Assembly: GCA_051647685.1 (NCBI GenBank)
Contig: JBOFEG010000041.1
Span: forward strand, 1 to 64,000
Direction of reading: 5' to 3'
DNA length: 64,000 nucleotides
DNA from: CALTSX01 sp051647685
Lineage (GTDB): Bacteria > Chlamydiota > Chlamydiia > Chlamydiales > CALTSX01
The translations under genes and the position numbers were made by a program. This document shows, piece after piece, positions 37,377 through 45,380 of this stretch. Within the stretch, counting starts at the first letter, position 1. Each line of letters opens with the position of its first letter. The notes below the pieces were generated by a model, which ran no database searches, had not been told where the DNA came from, and was given only the letters and a program-made list of their open reading frames with translations.

Positions 37377-38297
37377 ATGGCGCGTGAACTCAGCAGAAAA
37401 AAAGGGGCGATTTTTTCTATTTTAGCGGCAATGTGTTTTGCGGCAGTAGGTATTCTCATGCAATTTGCTGAACAGTATACGTCTCAGCCAGTGGTTATAT
37501 TCTTTCGCCAGTTATTTAGTTTATTTACAGTGATGCCTATTCTGCTTTGGCAAATGGCAACCAGTCCACATCATGGAATTTCTATTTGTAAAACAAAATA
37601 TTTTTCTATGCATGTTTGGCGTACTATTTTTGGCCTACTACAACTCTATGCACTGCTCTATGCACTATCTCTATTATCTCTATCCAATGCTTTAGTACTC
37701 AGTTACACGCGCGCGCTCTTTACTCCTTTGATGATATGGCTTTGGTATAAAAAGAAACTTGGAAAATCTATGTGGATTGGAATATTACTCGGGTTTATTG
37801 GGACTATTTTTATTCTAAAACCAGAGGGAAATATCCATCATCTAGGAACTCTCATTGGACTTGCTTCTGGTTTTTTTGGAACATGCTCCAATTTTTCTAT
37901 GCGCAGGCTCGCTAAAAAAGAACCTCCGATACGTATACTGCTGTATTTTTTTGTGTTATCTATCGTAGTTTCTGCTATCCCACTACTTTGGAGCTGGGAA
38001 ACTCCATCCTCAAATACCCTTTGGGGAACTTTTATCCTGATCGGAATTTTGGGAACAATTTATCAATTCTTTTTAACTCTATCTTATCATTTTGCAAAAC
38101 CGAGTTATACTAATGGTTTTTTATATCTCGCTATCATCTTCACGATGGTCTACGAGTCTATTTGGCAAAAAAAAGCACCGGATGTTTACTCTATTATAGG
38201 GACTATCTTAATTTTTATCGGAACTCTACTGGTCGGGTTCATTCATTCCTCATCCAATAATAGTATCGACGATTCAATGTCGGACTCTTTGAAATAA
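37377..38297 (+). CDS. EamA/DMT-family transporter
   Basis: A 306-residue inner-membrane protein with about ten hydrophobic helices and two EamA-like halves, each starting with a polar 'Lys-Lys' segment (KKGAIFSILAAMCFAAVG and the helix around IGLASGFFGTCSNF). Drug/metabolite transporters of this type carry amino acids, nucleosides or S-adenosylmethionine; Chlamydia has a SAM transporter of this superfamily, but substrate cannot be assigned here. It starts 11 bp after mfd, so it shares that operon. The C-terminus is Ser/Asp-rich and probably cytosolic. Confidence 0.8.
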   Translation: MARELSRKKGAIFSILAAMCFAAVGILMQFAEQYTSQPVVIFFRQLFSLFTVMPILLWQMATSPHHGISICKTKYFSMHVWRTIFGLLQLYALLYALSLLSLSNALVLSYTRALFTPLMIWLWYKKKLGKSMWIGILLGFIGTIFILKPEGNIHHLGTLIGLASGFFGTCSNFSMRRLAKKEPPIRILLYFFVLSIVVSAIPLLWSWETPSSNTLWGTFILIGILGTIYQFFLTLSYHFAKPSYTNGFLYLAIIFTMVYESIWQKKAPDVYSIIGTILIFIGTLLVGFIHSSSNNSIDDSMSDSLK

Positions 38298-38344
38298 CGA
38301 AATTGGAAAGGATAGGCAGCAAGGAAAATTGAGCATCTGCCGCG

Positions 38345-38935
38345 TTATTCCGGCGCAACTTCTAGTTTTTCTAAGGTTTCTAATATTTTTTTTCTTAGGT
38401 TATCTTCTTTGTAGCTATTATCAAAATCAATAATTCGGCCCGATTCAATTTCAGAAAATCCATATACAACAAGCGCTAAATCGGACAGTATTCTATTTTC
38501 TTCTTCAGTTAATGTATTGAAATCGAGTTCATGATCAAATACGCGACAAAATTCATTACAAAATGTGGAACCATCAATATTTCCAGTTAAATACATATCC
38601 ATAAGATAATATATCCTATGTTTATCCATTTTTCCGTTTCTGTTTAAAGGGATTCTTAGGCTTTCTTTCGTTTCTATAATTTTTTGCCGTAATTCTTCTT
38701 TTGTATAAAGAAACCCAGATCCTGTTTCAGATTCATCAAGTCGACCAGCTACTCCAAATAATTCAGAAAATGCTTTATATTCCTTTTTTGTTAGTATCTC
38801 TTTATCTAATTCTAAATTATAAAATGGACAATATTTACTACAAAATTTGAACTCATTAATCTTTTTACATAAATACATGTCGATAAGATAATATAATTTA
38901 TATCTTCCGAGTTTATTATTTAGATTCTTATCCAT
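38345..38935 (-). CDS. Putative immunity protein with tandem duplicated domain
   Basis: A 196-residue soluble protein made of two homologous halves (residues 12-93 and 107-191). Each half has the pattern YYLxDMYL-x6-FCxxxC-x(3-4)-xxLEL/HELD, then an 'LT..E...' helix and a C-terminal (N/E)LRxKIxET helix. This pattern resembles colicin/CDI-type immunity proteins in which a 'YxxIDxYLxGxI..xF' motif recurs. The gene starts 8 bp inside the end of the upstream secreted protein gene (38928-40874), as an immunity gene would. I infer that it protects the producer from that toxin. The tandem duplication is unusual, and cysteines in each half could bind metal. Function is untested. Confidence 0.6.
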   Translation of the reverse strand: MDKNLNNKLGRYKLYYLIDMYLCKKINEFKFCSKYCPFYNLELDKEILTKKEYKAFSELFGVAGRLDESETGSGFLYTKEELRQKIIETKESLRIPLNRNGKMDKHRIYYLMDMYLTGNIDGSTFCNEFCRVFDHELDFNTLTEEENRILSDLALVVYGFSEIESGRIIDFDNSYKEDNLRKKILETLEKLEVAPE

Positions 38936-40874
38936 TTTTCTTAACCTTTTTTAAAGGACCCATGGCTCCATCGTCATATAGAAAATGTTCTATTGTATTA
39001 GTAGCTTTGTCATATAGCACCTCAATATTATACAACTTTCCATTTCTGGATATTTGAGAATAATGCATAAGACCATTCGAAAGCCCACGAGGATCCAATG
39101 TAACGACTATTGGACTATTAATAACATCTTCTAAAATATTAACTGGCACCCATCTGCCTTCTTCAGTCATATGTATAGCTGCTCTATGAGAAAATTTAAA
39201 CTTCTCTATACCTCGTTGTAGAGCTGCGGCGGTTGTTGGATCTATTGTTTTTAGTGGCCAAGGATTTTCACGAAGAACATTTGCTTTCCCAAATGATGAT
39301 TCAGCTAGTGTTTCTAGAACCACAGTCTTTTCAGCATTTTTTAGGCATTTAGCAGCTTTAGCAAGTTCTTTAGTTCCTTTAATTCCTGACGTAAAAACTT
39401 TTCCAGTAGCTTCAGGAATTAGAATATCTCCTCCTAATTTCCCAAAAGTTTGCCCCGCAAGTTCTGCGCGTTCTTGAGCAGATAAAGTATCCCATTCTGT
39501 AAGGAGATGATGAGCTTCGGGTGCAACAGCTTGTCCAATAGCAGCCCATTCTTCAGTTTTTGTCAGGTTCACAAGCGTAGTGAGAGATTCCCATACTTCT
39601 TGCATCGTATTAATCGGATGAGCTAAACAAGAAGCTGTAAAAGAGACCAGTCCCTTTCCAGATTCCCAAACTCCGATCGCAAGCCCTTTAGCAAAATGAG
39701 AAGGCACACCAATAATAGACTCGGAAGCTAGGGGTTTTTGTTCTATATAAGTTTGATAGTCTTGCAGCGAATTATTGTATTCTCCCATTGCATAATAAGT
39801 GGATGCTCGAGATAAGTATGCCTCGGGATTAGTGGGGTTCAATTCAATGAGCTTTCCAAAATCGTGAACGGCTTGTTCGTAATGCTGAGTTTCAAGCGCA
39901 TGGTCTCCTCTTGCTTGATAAGCATATCCAGGAAAATTTGTTGTTTGATAACCATAGTAAGCCATTTGATCTGTTCCAAATGCACTATCAATTCTCTTGT
40001 GAGCTATATTTCTTTCTGACCCCTCCTCTTTTGTAGTAAAAAGAAGTTGAGCAGTTTCATCAAAGATATTATGCGCTAAAGCAGAACCAACAATTCGTAT
40101 ATTTTCTCTAAGAGAATTACTATCGTCTGTACCTGTTAGTTCCAAGTCGTGAATTATTCTATCTTCAGAAATAATTTCCTTGAAATCAGGTATTTGTGTT
40201 TCTAATACTGCTTCTATAGTCTCAATTTCTTGAGGTGTTGGCAAGTAGGAAATGTCATCTTCGTCATCTGACTTATTAGAACCAGATATACCCGCTCCAG
40301 CAGCAGCAAGGGGCGCTGTTGCCGCTGGACATGCAGTAACTATACATATAACTATTGTGGTTGCCACAACTACTGCTGCTCCAATAAGAATTTCTTTTTT
40401 ATGTTTTTTGACGAATTTTTTAATGTGGCCACATTGTTTTCTCAACCAACCTTTGCATAAAACTATGTTTCCCTGTTCATAGAAAAGATCTGGCATAAAT
40501 GCACAAGTCATATTCTGATAAAGATCAGATGCACAGTTATGAAATTCAGAACTATTTCCCAATAATTCTTGAATGTCAAAAGCTAAGGCAAGTTCTTCTT
40601 CAGAATTTTGTTCGAGGAGGCCTTGTTTTGCTAAATGGATTAAGAATTGATGTATTCTTTCTAAATCTGCTGGACTGCATTGCTCTTCAAAGTCTTCTTC
40701 TTCTAGCTTTTGAAGAAGATCAAGCATGTTGTCATATGAAATAGCATGATATTGCTTTGTATTAGTTGTACTCAGCGATTTTTGAATAGGAATTTGAGGA
40801 TATATAACTGATTGAGTAGAGATACATAACGGAACAGCAATGACAAGAAGCAGTCGCAGGAGAGATGTAAGCAT
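38928..40874 (-). CDS. Putative polymorphic toxin, secreted, with TPRs and C-terminal toxin domain
   Basis: A 648-residue protein with, in order: a signal peptide (about residues 1-22), a Cys-containing helical part, a second hydrophobic helix (about 162-180), two TPR repeats (about 315-380), a pre-toxin-like region (about 390-540, with GGDILIPEATGKVF) and a C-terminal domain (about 556-648). The latter reads FKFSHRAAIHMTEEG...ILEDVINSPIV and ends in a beta-rich NGKLYNIEVLYDKAT...HFLYD; this His-helix-then-beta layout resembles the BECR/DUF4258 RNase-like fold, which is common among polymorphic toxin tips. Chlamydiae such as Parachlamydia have similar modules, to my recollection. It overlaps the immunity-like gene by 8 bp. 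The domain calls are inference; the order of modules is seen directly. Confidence 0.6.
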   Translation of the reverse strand: MLTSLLRLLLVIAVPLCISTQSVIYPQIPIQKSLSTTNTKQYHAISYDNMLDLLQKLEEEDFEEQCSPADLERIHQFLIHLAKQGLLEQNSEEELALAFDIQELLGNSSEFHNCASDLYQNMTCAFMPDLFYEQGNIVLCKGWLRKQCGHIKKFVKKHKKEILIGAAVVVATTIVICIVTACPAATAPLAAAGAGISGSNKSDDEDDISYLPTPQEIETIEAVLETQIPDFKEIISEDRIIHDLELTGTDDSNSLRENIRIVGSALAHNIFDETAQLLFTTKEEGSERNIAHKRIDSAFGTDQMAYYGYQTTNFPGYAYQARGDHALETQHYEQAVHDFGKLIELNPTNPEAYLSRASTYYAMGEYNNSLQDYQTYIEQKPLASESIIGVPSHFAKGLAIGVWESGKGLVSFTASCLAHPINTMQEVWESLTTLVNLTKTEEWAAIGQAVAPEAHHLLTEWDTLSAQERAELAGQTFGKLGGDILIPEATGKVFTSGIKGTKELAKAAKCLKNAEKTVVLETLAESSFGKANVLRENPWPLKTIDPTTAAALQRGIEKFKFSHRAAIHMTEEGRWVPVNILEDVINSPIVVTLDPRGLSNGLMHYSQISRNGKLYNIEVLYDKATNTIEHFLYDDGAMGPLKKVKKNG

Positions 40875-40950
40875 GATATCGCAGTAAAAAATTTATAGTA
40901 TGCTAACAATGGTAAATTTAAAATAAAATATTTTTCTTCTATATAAATAC

Positions 40951-42342
40951 TTATTTAATCCTTTGAAATAACTGATCAATGTCGAGTAGCCCGCTTTTTT
41001 GTGCAATAATCGCTATGATCAATACGGGAACTACGTATTGAATGAAAAATGACCATGCAGAAAATAGTGATTTCCATTTTGATCCCGAACCAAATTCAAT
41101 CTGCATAACGCGTTTATTCATGCGCCAACCGAGAAACAGCGATGTGAGTAATCCGCCAACGGGAATTAGCCACACAGACACCAAGTGATTGACCGTCTCC
41201 AAGAAGTCATTTTTATAAATAGCTGACCAATCTCGAAATAAGATAGGCGAATTAGTAAGTGCACTTGGAATTCCAAAGATAAAAGTAGCGATTCCAACGA
41301 GACATGCAGTTTTACCTCTTTTGCAATTAAACATCTCCATAATGTTTGTAGTTACTACTTCTACAAAAGGAACGGCAGAGGTTAAAGCTGTTAAAACAAA
41401 TAAGACAAAAAACAGAGTAGAGAGAAGTAAAGATCCAGGAAGACGAGAGAACAAGTAGGGAAGTGTCTTGAAGACCAAACCAGGACCGCCGTTGGGAGAA
41501 TAGTTAAAGGTAAAAATCACGGGAAAGATAGTGAGAGCTGCCAAGATAGAGACAATGATAACAGCACCACTTACAATACATGCCATTTTAGGAATATCTT
41601 CTCCTTTTTTCATATAACTTCCATAACTAATCATAATACCTTGTCCAAGACTCAATGTGAAAAAGGCAAGCCCCAGCGCTTCGAGTATACTAGATGGTTG
41701 AAAAGTTTCTATATTTGGATAAAAAAGATAACGAAAAGCTTGAAAGAACCCAGGAAGAGTCATACTGTAAAAAAATAGCCCACCGAGTAGGATAAATAAT
41801 CCACGAGTAATATGTTTTGCCCAAAATTCAATCCCTTTGCGGACACCAGATATTACAATACCGACCGTGATTACGGTAAAAAGAGCATGCCAAAATAAAG
41901 AAATTGATCCCGATCCCACTAACGTATCATACATGTTTGTAATAGACGTGATACTCTCACCTTGAAAAGATCCTATCAACGACATAAGAATATAACTCAT
42001 TCCATATCCCGCAATGACGCTATAATAAGACATTATGAAAAAAGAAGAGAGAAATCCAAGTACGCCAGCAAGTTTCCAAAAAGGTCTACTGGGTGATAAA
42101 TGCGAGAATGCTTCGATTGAAGCTTTTTGCGCATGGCGACCTATGATTAATTCGCCTATAAAAACGGGGATACCGATTAATACTATACACAAGATGTAAG
42201 CAAATAAAAAAAGACCACCCCCATTTTTTCCAACAACATAGGGAAACATCCAAAGAACGCCGAGTCCAACAGCAGAACCAATAGCAGCTAAAATAAACCC
42301 GAGTCTAGAACTCCAATGTTCTCTTGTTTGTGTCATAAGCAT
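40951..42342 (-). CDS. Sodium-dependent transporter, SNF/NSS family
   Basis: An inner-membrane symporter-like protein of 463 residues with about eleven helices and the NSS signature in helix 1 (RLGFILAAIGSAVGLG, then FPYVV...NGGG). Such proteins co-transport amino acids or osmolytes with Na+; Chlamydia has one of unknown substrate. The segment after GLG reads VLWMFP, where the family normally has NxxRFP: Val29 replaces the Asn that binds Na1 and Met32 replaces the gating Arg (residues numbered here; LeuT Asn27 and Arg30). This may mean altered ion coupling. Gene lies 51 bp after amn and may share its transcript. Confidence 0.82.
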   Translation of the reverse strand: MLMTQTREHWSSRLGFILAAIGSAVGLGVLWMFPYVVGKNGGGLFLFAYILCIVLIGIPVFIGELIIGRHAQKASIEAFSHLSPSRPFWKLAGVLGFLSSFFIMSYYSVIAGYGMSYILMSLIGSFQGESITSITNMYDTLVGSGSISLFWHALFTVITVGIVISGVRKGIEFWAKHITRGLFILLGGLFFYSMTLPGFFQAFRYLFYPNIETFQPSSILEALGLAFFTLSLGQGIMISYGSYMKKGEDIPKMACIVSGAVIIVSILAALTIFPVIFTFNYSPNGGPGLVFKTLPYLFSRLPGSLLLSTLFFVLFVLTALTSAVPFVEVVTTNIMEMFNCKRGKTACLVGIATFIFGIPSALTNSPILFRDWSAIYKNDFLETVNHLVSVWLIPVGGLLTSLFLGWRMNKRVMQIEFGSGSKWKSLFSAWSFFIQYVVPVLIIAIIAQKSGLLDIDQLFQRIK

Positions 42343-42393
42343 ACCAGTAATTAGTACAAAAAGATAAAATTGTTTGTTATTTTATAAAGAAAA

Positions 42394-43248
42394 TCAAGAA
42401 GGTTTATTAATGTCTAGATTGCGATGATAAGCACCTTTAATCGACTTCGCTTGCATCTTTCTCGCATGTTTAAGAATTTGTATTCCTTTTTCGATATGAT
42501 CTGGCATAAATTTTTCAAATACATATTCAGAACTTATTTTAGTCTTTATTCCATCTCGATTCAAAGGAAGATCCGAGACTAGCAATAAAGCACCCAAAGT
42601 AAATTTTCTCCTATAGCTCGCAATAAATAGAGTTGCACATTCCATTTCATAGGCCTGTGCTTTAGATAATTTGATGCGTTCTTTAAAATCTTCATTGAAT
42701 TCCCAAAATCGCATATTACCCGTGAAAGTAATCCCAATATGATAAGTAGAATGTTTTTCCTCCAGTATTTCAGTCACCGCTTTTTGCATTAAAAAATTAG
42801 CAAGAGCGGGTACATCGGGTGGAAAATAGAAGTTTGAAGTTCCCTCACCTCGTATACTCGCGACTGGAACCAAATATTCTCCCACTTTGTAGCGACGTCG
42901 CAAACCACCGCACATTCCCAGTAATACACTTGCTTTTATAGGTAAGAACGAACATAAGTCAATAACGAGAGCTGCTGCCGGAGAACCAATTTTAAAATCT
43001 AAAATGCTAATGTCTTCTTCTTTTGCATGAGCCACTTTAAACATAGACCCTTCATGAATTGGAATATCGCGTTCTTTAGCAAAATGTTCTACATATTTTG
43101 GAAAATTAGTAAGTATTAAATTAGAACAGAAATTGGAGACATGACAGCCAGAATAACGCTCTAACGTATCCTCTGCAATACGACTTTCTGCAAGATCTAT
43201 AGGTGTGCATTGTTCATTACATTCCTGCGTCTGTGTTTTTTTTTCCAT
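42394..43248 (-). CDS. amn: AMP nucleosidase, short chlamydial form
   Basis: Cleaves AMP to adenine and ribose 5-phosphate, or acts as a related nucleotide nucleosidase. At 284 residues it is the short form lacking the long N-terminal domain of E. coli Amn (over 480). Nucleoside-phosphorylase-type motifs are clear: ASVLLGMCGGLRR, RGEGTSNFYFPPDVPAL, TGNMRFWEFNEDF and the MEC ligand in YEMECATLF. Chlamydia carries the same gene after tkt. The first 30 residues are Cys-rich and of unknown use. It is followed by the NSS transporter gene. Confidence 0.9.
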   Translation of the reverse strand: MEKKTQTQECNEQCTPIDLAESRIAEDTLERYSGCHVSNFCSNLILTNFPKYVEHFAKERDIPIHEGSMFKVAHAKEEDISILDFKIGSPAAALVIDLCSFLPIKASVLLGMCGGLRRRYKVGEYLVPVASIRGEGTSNFYFPPDVPALANFLMQKAVTEILEEKHSTYHIGITFTGNMRFWEFNEDFKERIKLSKAQAYEMECATLFIASYRRKFTLGALLLVSDLPLNRDGIKTKISSEYVFEKFMPDHIEKGIQILKHARKMQAKSIKGAYHRNLDINKPS

Positions 43249-43309
43249 AGGAAATCATAAGTCCTTTTATTAAAAATATTATTTTTATAAAATTATTTAA
43301 TGTATATTT

Positions 43310-43750
43310 ATGACTAAAATAACTAACTATCAATCTCAAGAGTATCCCAGGTCAAATCTCTCTTTGCAAGAAAATTTTCTTGAGAAATGCTCCTCTCTGA
43401 TAAAGGATTTATGTATCTTAATAGGAATTATTATTAATATAGCTTTTGCTATTTTTAGTATAACATCAAACCATACAATATTTGGGCTAGGATTTTTTAT
43501 CTCTAGTGGTCTTGAAATTTATTTATTCATGCAGATGAAAGCTGGCGACCAATATTCTCTTTTTAAAAGAGATATTCAACAAGCAAACAAAGAAATGTCA
43601 GATCTCTTACGCATTTTTGAAAATCAAATTACTCACTTTTCCAGTTCATTTCAAAATGTTTCCGAAACATTTCATAGCCATAATGAACATTTAGGATTAC
43701 ATATTCAAAATTTATCAATCGTGATTGCAAGGATGCAATCAGGTAGTTGA
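43310..43750 (+). CDS. Inc-like small membrane protein with coiled coil
   Basis: A 146-residue protein with two adjoining hydrophobic segments (about residues 33-54 and 56-76) separated by a short turn, a bilobed hydrophobic domain that is the hallmark of chlamydial inclusion membrane (Inc) proteins, followed by a helical, probably coiled-coil tail (about 80-146). I infer a type III secreted Inc protein. N-terminal 30 residues are polar, as in other Incs, where the secretion signal lies. It is divergent from amn and lies upstream of efp, outside any operon. No family could be named. Confidence 0.6.
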   Translation: MTKITNYQSQEYPRSNLSLQENFLEKCSSLIKDLCILIGIIINIAFAIFSITSNHTIFGLGFFISSGLEIYLFMQMKAGDQYSLFKRDIQQANKEMSDLLRIFENQITHFSSSFQNVSETFHSHNEHLGLHIQNLSIVIARMQSGS

Positions 43751-43873
43751 TATCGTTCATATATCGGTAAATATGTACTTTTAGTACAATTTATAGGTAC
43801 AATTGCTTGCAACATACAAGTACCACACTACTTTATTAGCATTATATGCGTTTTCATAAGGAATATATTTACT

Positions 43874-44440
43874 ATGGCTCAAGTTAGTACCAATCAATTT
43901 AGACCTGGATTAAAAGTTGAAATTGATAAAGAACCCTATGTTATTATTAATGTTGAATTTGTAAAACCGGGTAAAGGACAAGCATTTACACGCACACGTC
44001 TTAAAAATCTTATGACTGGTAGGATTTTAGATAAGACTTATAAATCTGGAGAAAAATTAGAAGTCGCCGATGTAGTTGAGGCAAAAATGCGAATGTTATA
44101 TGAGTCCGGAGATTTTGTCGTATTTATGGATGATACCACTTATGAGCAGATAGAAGCTCCTGTAGAATTATTATCATCGCAAAAACAATGGTTAAAAGAG
44201 GACGTTGTTTATGATATTATTTTCTACAATGGCAATGTTATTGATGTTACTCCTCCAACCTTTATGGATTTACTCATTACCGAAACAGAGATGGGACTCA
44301 AAGGAGATACAGCTTCCGGTCGCGTACTAAAACCTGCTATATTGGAGACGGGTGCAAAAATTCAAATTCCTATCTTTGTCAATCAGGGTGATGTTATTAA
44401 AGTAGATACAAGGACAGCATCGTATGTCTCTCGAGTCTGA
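43874..44440 (+). CDS. efp: Translation elongation factor P
   Basis: EF-P rescues ribosomes stalled at polyproline. The 188-residue protein has the KOW-like N-terminal domain with the modified residue Lys34 in KPGKGQAF and the usual OB domains. Lys34 is the site that EpmA/EpmB beta-lysylate in many bacteria. epmA follows directly, overlapping by 17 bp, so modification and target are co-expressed. Start is supported by AAGGA about 10 bases before ATG. Chlamydia has two efp copies; this one is beside the amn block, like efp_2. Confidence 0.96.
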   Translation: MAQVSTNQFRPGLKVEIDKEPYVIINVEFVKPGKGQAFTRTRLKNLMTGRILDKTYKSGEKLEVADVVEAKMRMLYESGDFVVFMDDTTYEQIEAPVELLSSQKQWLKEDVVYDIIFYNGNVIDVTPPTFMDLLITETEMGLKGDTASGRVLKPAILETGAKIQIPIFVNQGDVIKVDTRTASYVSRV

Positions 44441-45380
44441 TTATTCAGAAAAAATCGCTCTTTTGCAGGACCGCTGTAACATGTTGAAGTGCGTTCGCGA
44501 TTTTTTTTACGCTAAAAATTTTGTAGAAGTAGACTGCAATGCTTTAAATCCTCTACCTGAAATTGATCTCTATATCGACCCGTTTGAAGTACCTATGCCT
44601 GTAGGTCCCTCTTTTTATCTGCATACCTCACCGGAATATGGGATGAAAAAATTACTCTCTATTGGTATGAAAAATATTTTTCAATTATCTCACGTTTTTC
44701 GGAAAGAAGAAGAAGGTAGGCTGCACCGCAATGAATTTATGATGCTTGAGTGGTATGAAGTCGGTGTTTCTCTAGATCATTTCTTATCTTGTGTTACAGA
44801 TCTGATTTTCTTATTTTTACAGAAAACTCAGGTAAATATTTTACCTTATGCAGAAGCTTTCAAGAAAATAGGTATTGATCCGTCTCTATCGCAAAAAGCT
44901 ATTCTGCGCGTTGCTACCTCATTGCCTGTAGAGGTTCATTATTGGGATAGACAGTCTTTGCTACACTATATGTGGTCTTTTTTTGTACAACCAACTCTCG
45001 GCTACGACGAAATCACTATTATCACAGAATTTCCGGCGAGTGAAGCTGCCTTAGCAAAAACTATTCAAAAAGATGGAAAAGAAGTCGCACTCCGATTTGA
45101 AATATATCGAGAAGGGATGGAAATTGGTAATGGCTATATGGAATTAACAGATGTTAAAGAGACAAAAAATAGATTCTTCCAAATAATGGAAAATAGAGTG
45201 CTATATGGCAAAAGCACCTTACCTTTAAATACGGAATTTCTAGAAACTACAGAAAGAGGTATTCCAGCTTGTTGCGGTATTGCAATAGGATTTGATCGCC
45301 TCATGATGCTACGGAATAAAAAATCCGATATTACAAGTATCTTACCAGAAATTCCAACTATATCCAGCCCTGTACAATAG
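44424..45380 (+). CDS. epmA: EF-P beta-lysylation ligase EpmA (GenX/PoxA)
   Basis: A class II lysyl-tRNA-synthetase-like enzyme without anticodon-binding domain that attaches (R)-beta-lysine to EF-P Lys34. Core motifs: LHTSPEYGMKKL, FQLSHVFRKEEEGRLHRNEF, MLEWYEVG, GNGYMELTD, and GIAIGFDRLMML at the end. The 318-residue length agrees with the family. EpmB, which makes the beta-lysine, was not found in the window; without it alpha-lysine might be used. It overlaps efp by 17 bp, and its end overlaps the convergent nadE gene by 23 bp. Confidence 0.93.
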   Translation: MSLESDYSEKIALLQDRCNMLKCVRDFFYAKNFVEVDCNALNPLPEIDLYIDPFEVPMPVGPSFYLHTSPEYGMKKLLSIGMKNIFQLSHVFRKEEEGRLHRNEFMMLEWYEVGVSLDHFLSCVTDLIFLFLQKTQVNILPYAEAFKKIGIDPSLSQKAILRVATSLPVEVHYWDRQSLLHYMWSFFVQPTLGYDEITIITEFPASEAALAKTIQKDGKEVALRFEIYREGMEIGNGYMELTDVKETKNRFFQIMENRVLYGKSTLPLNTEFLETTERGIPACCGIAIGFDRLMMLRNKKSDITSILPEIPTISSPVQ

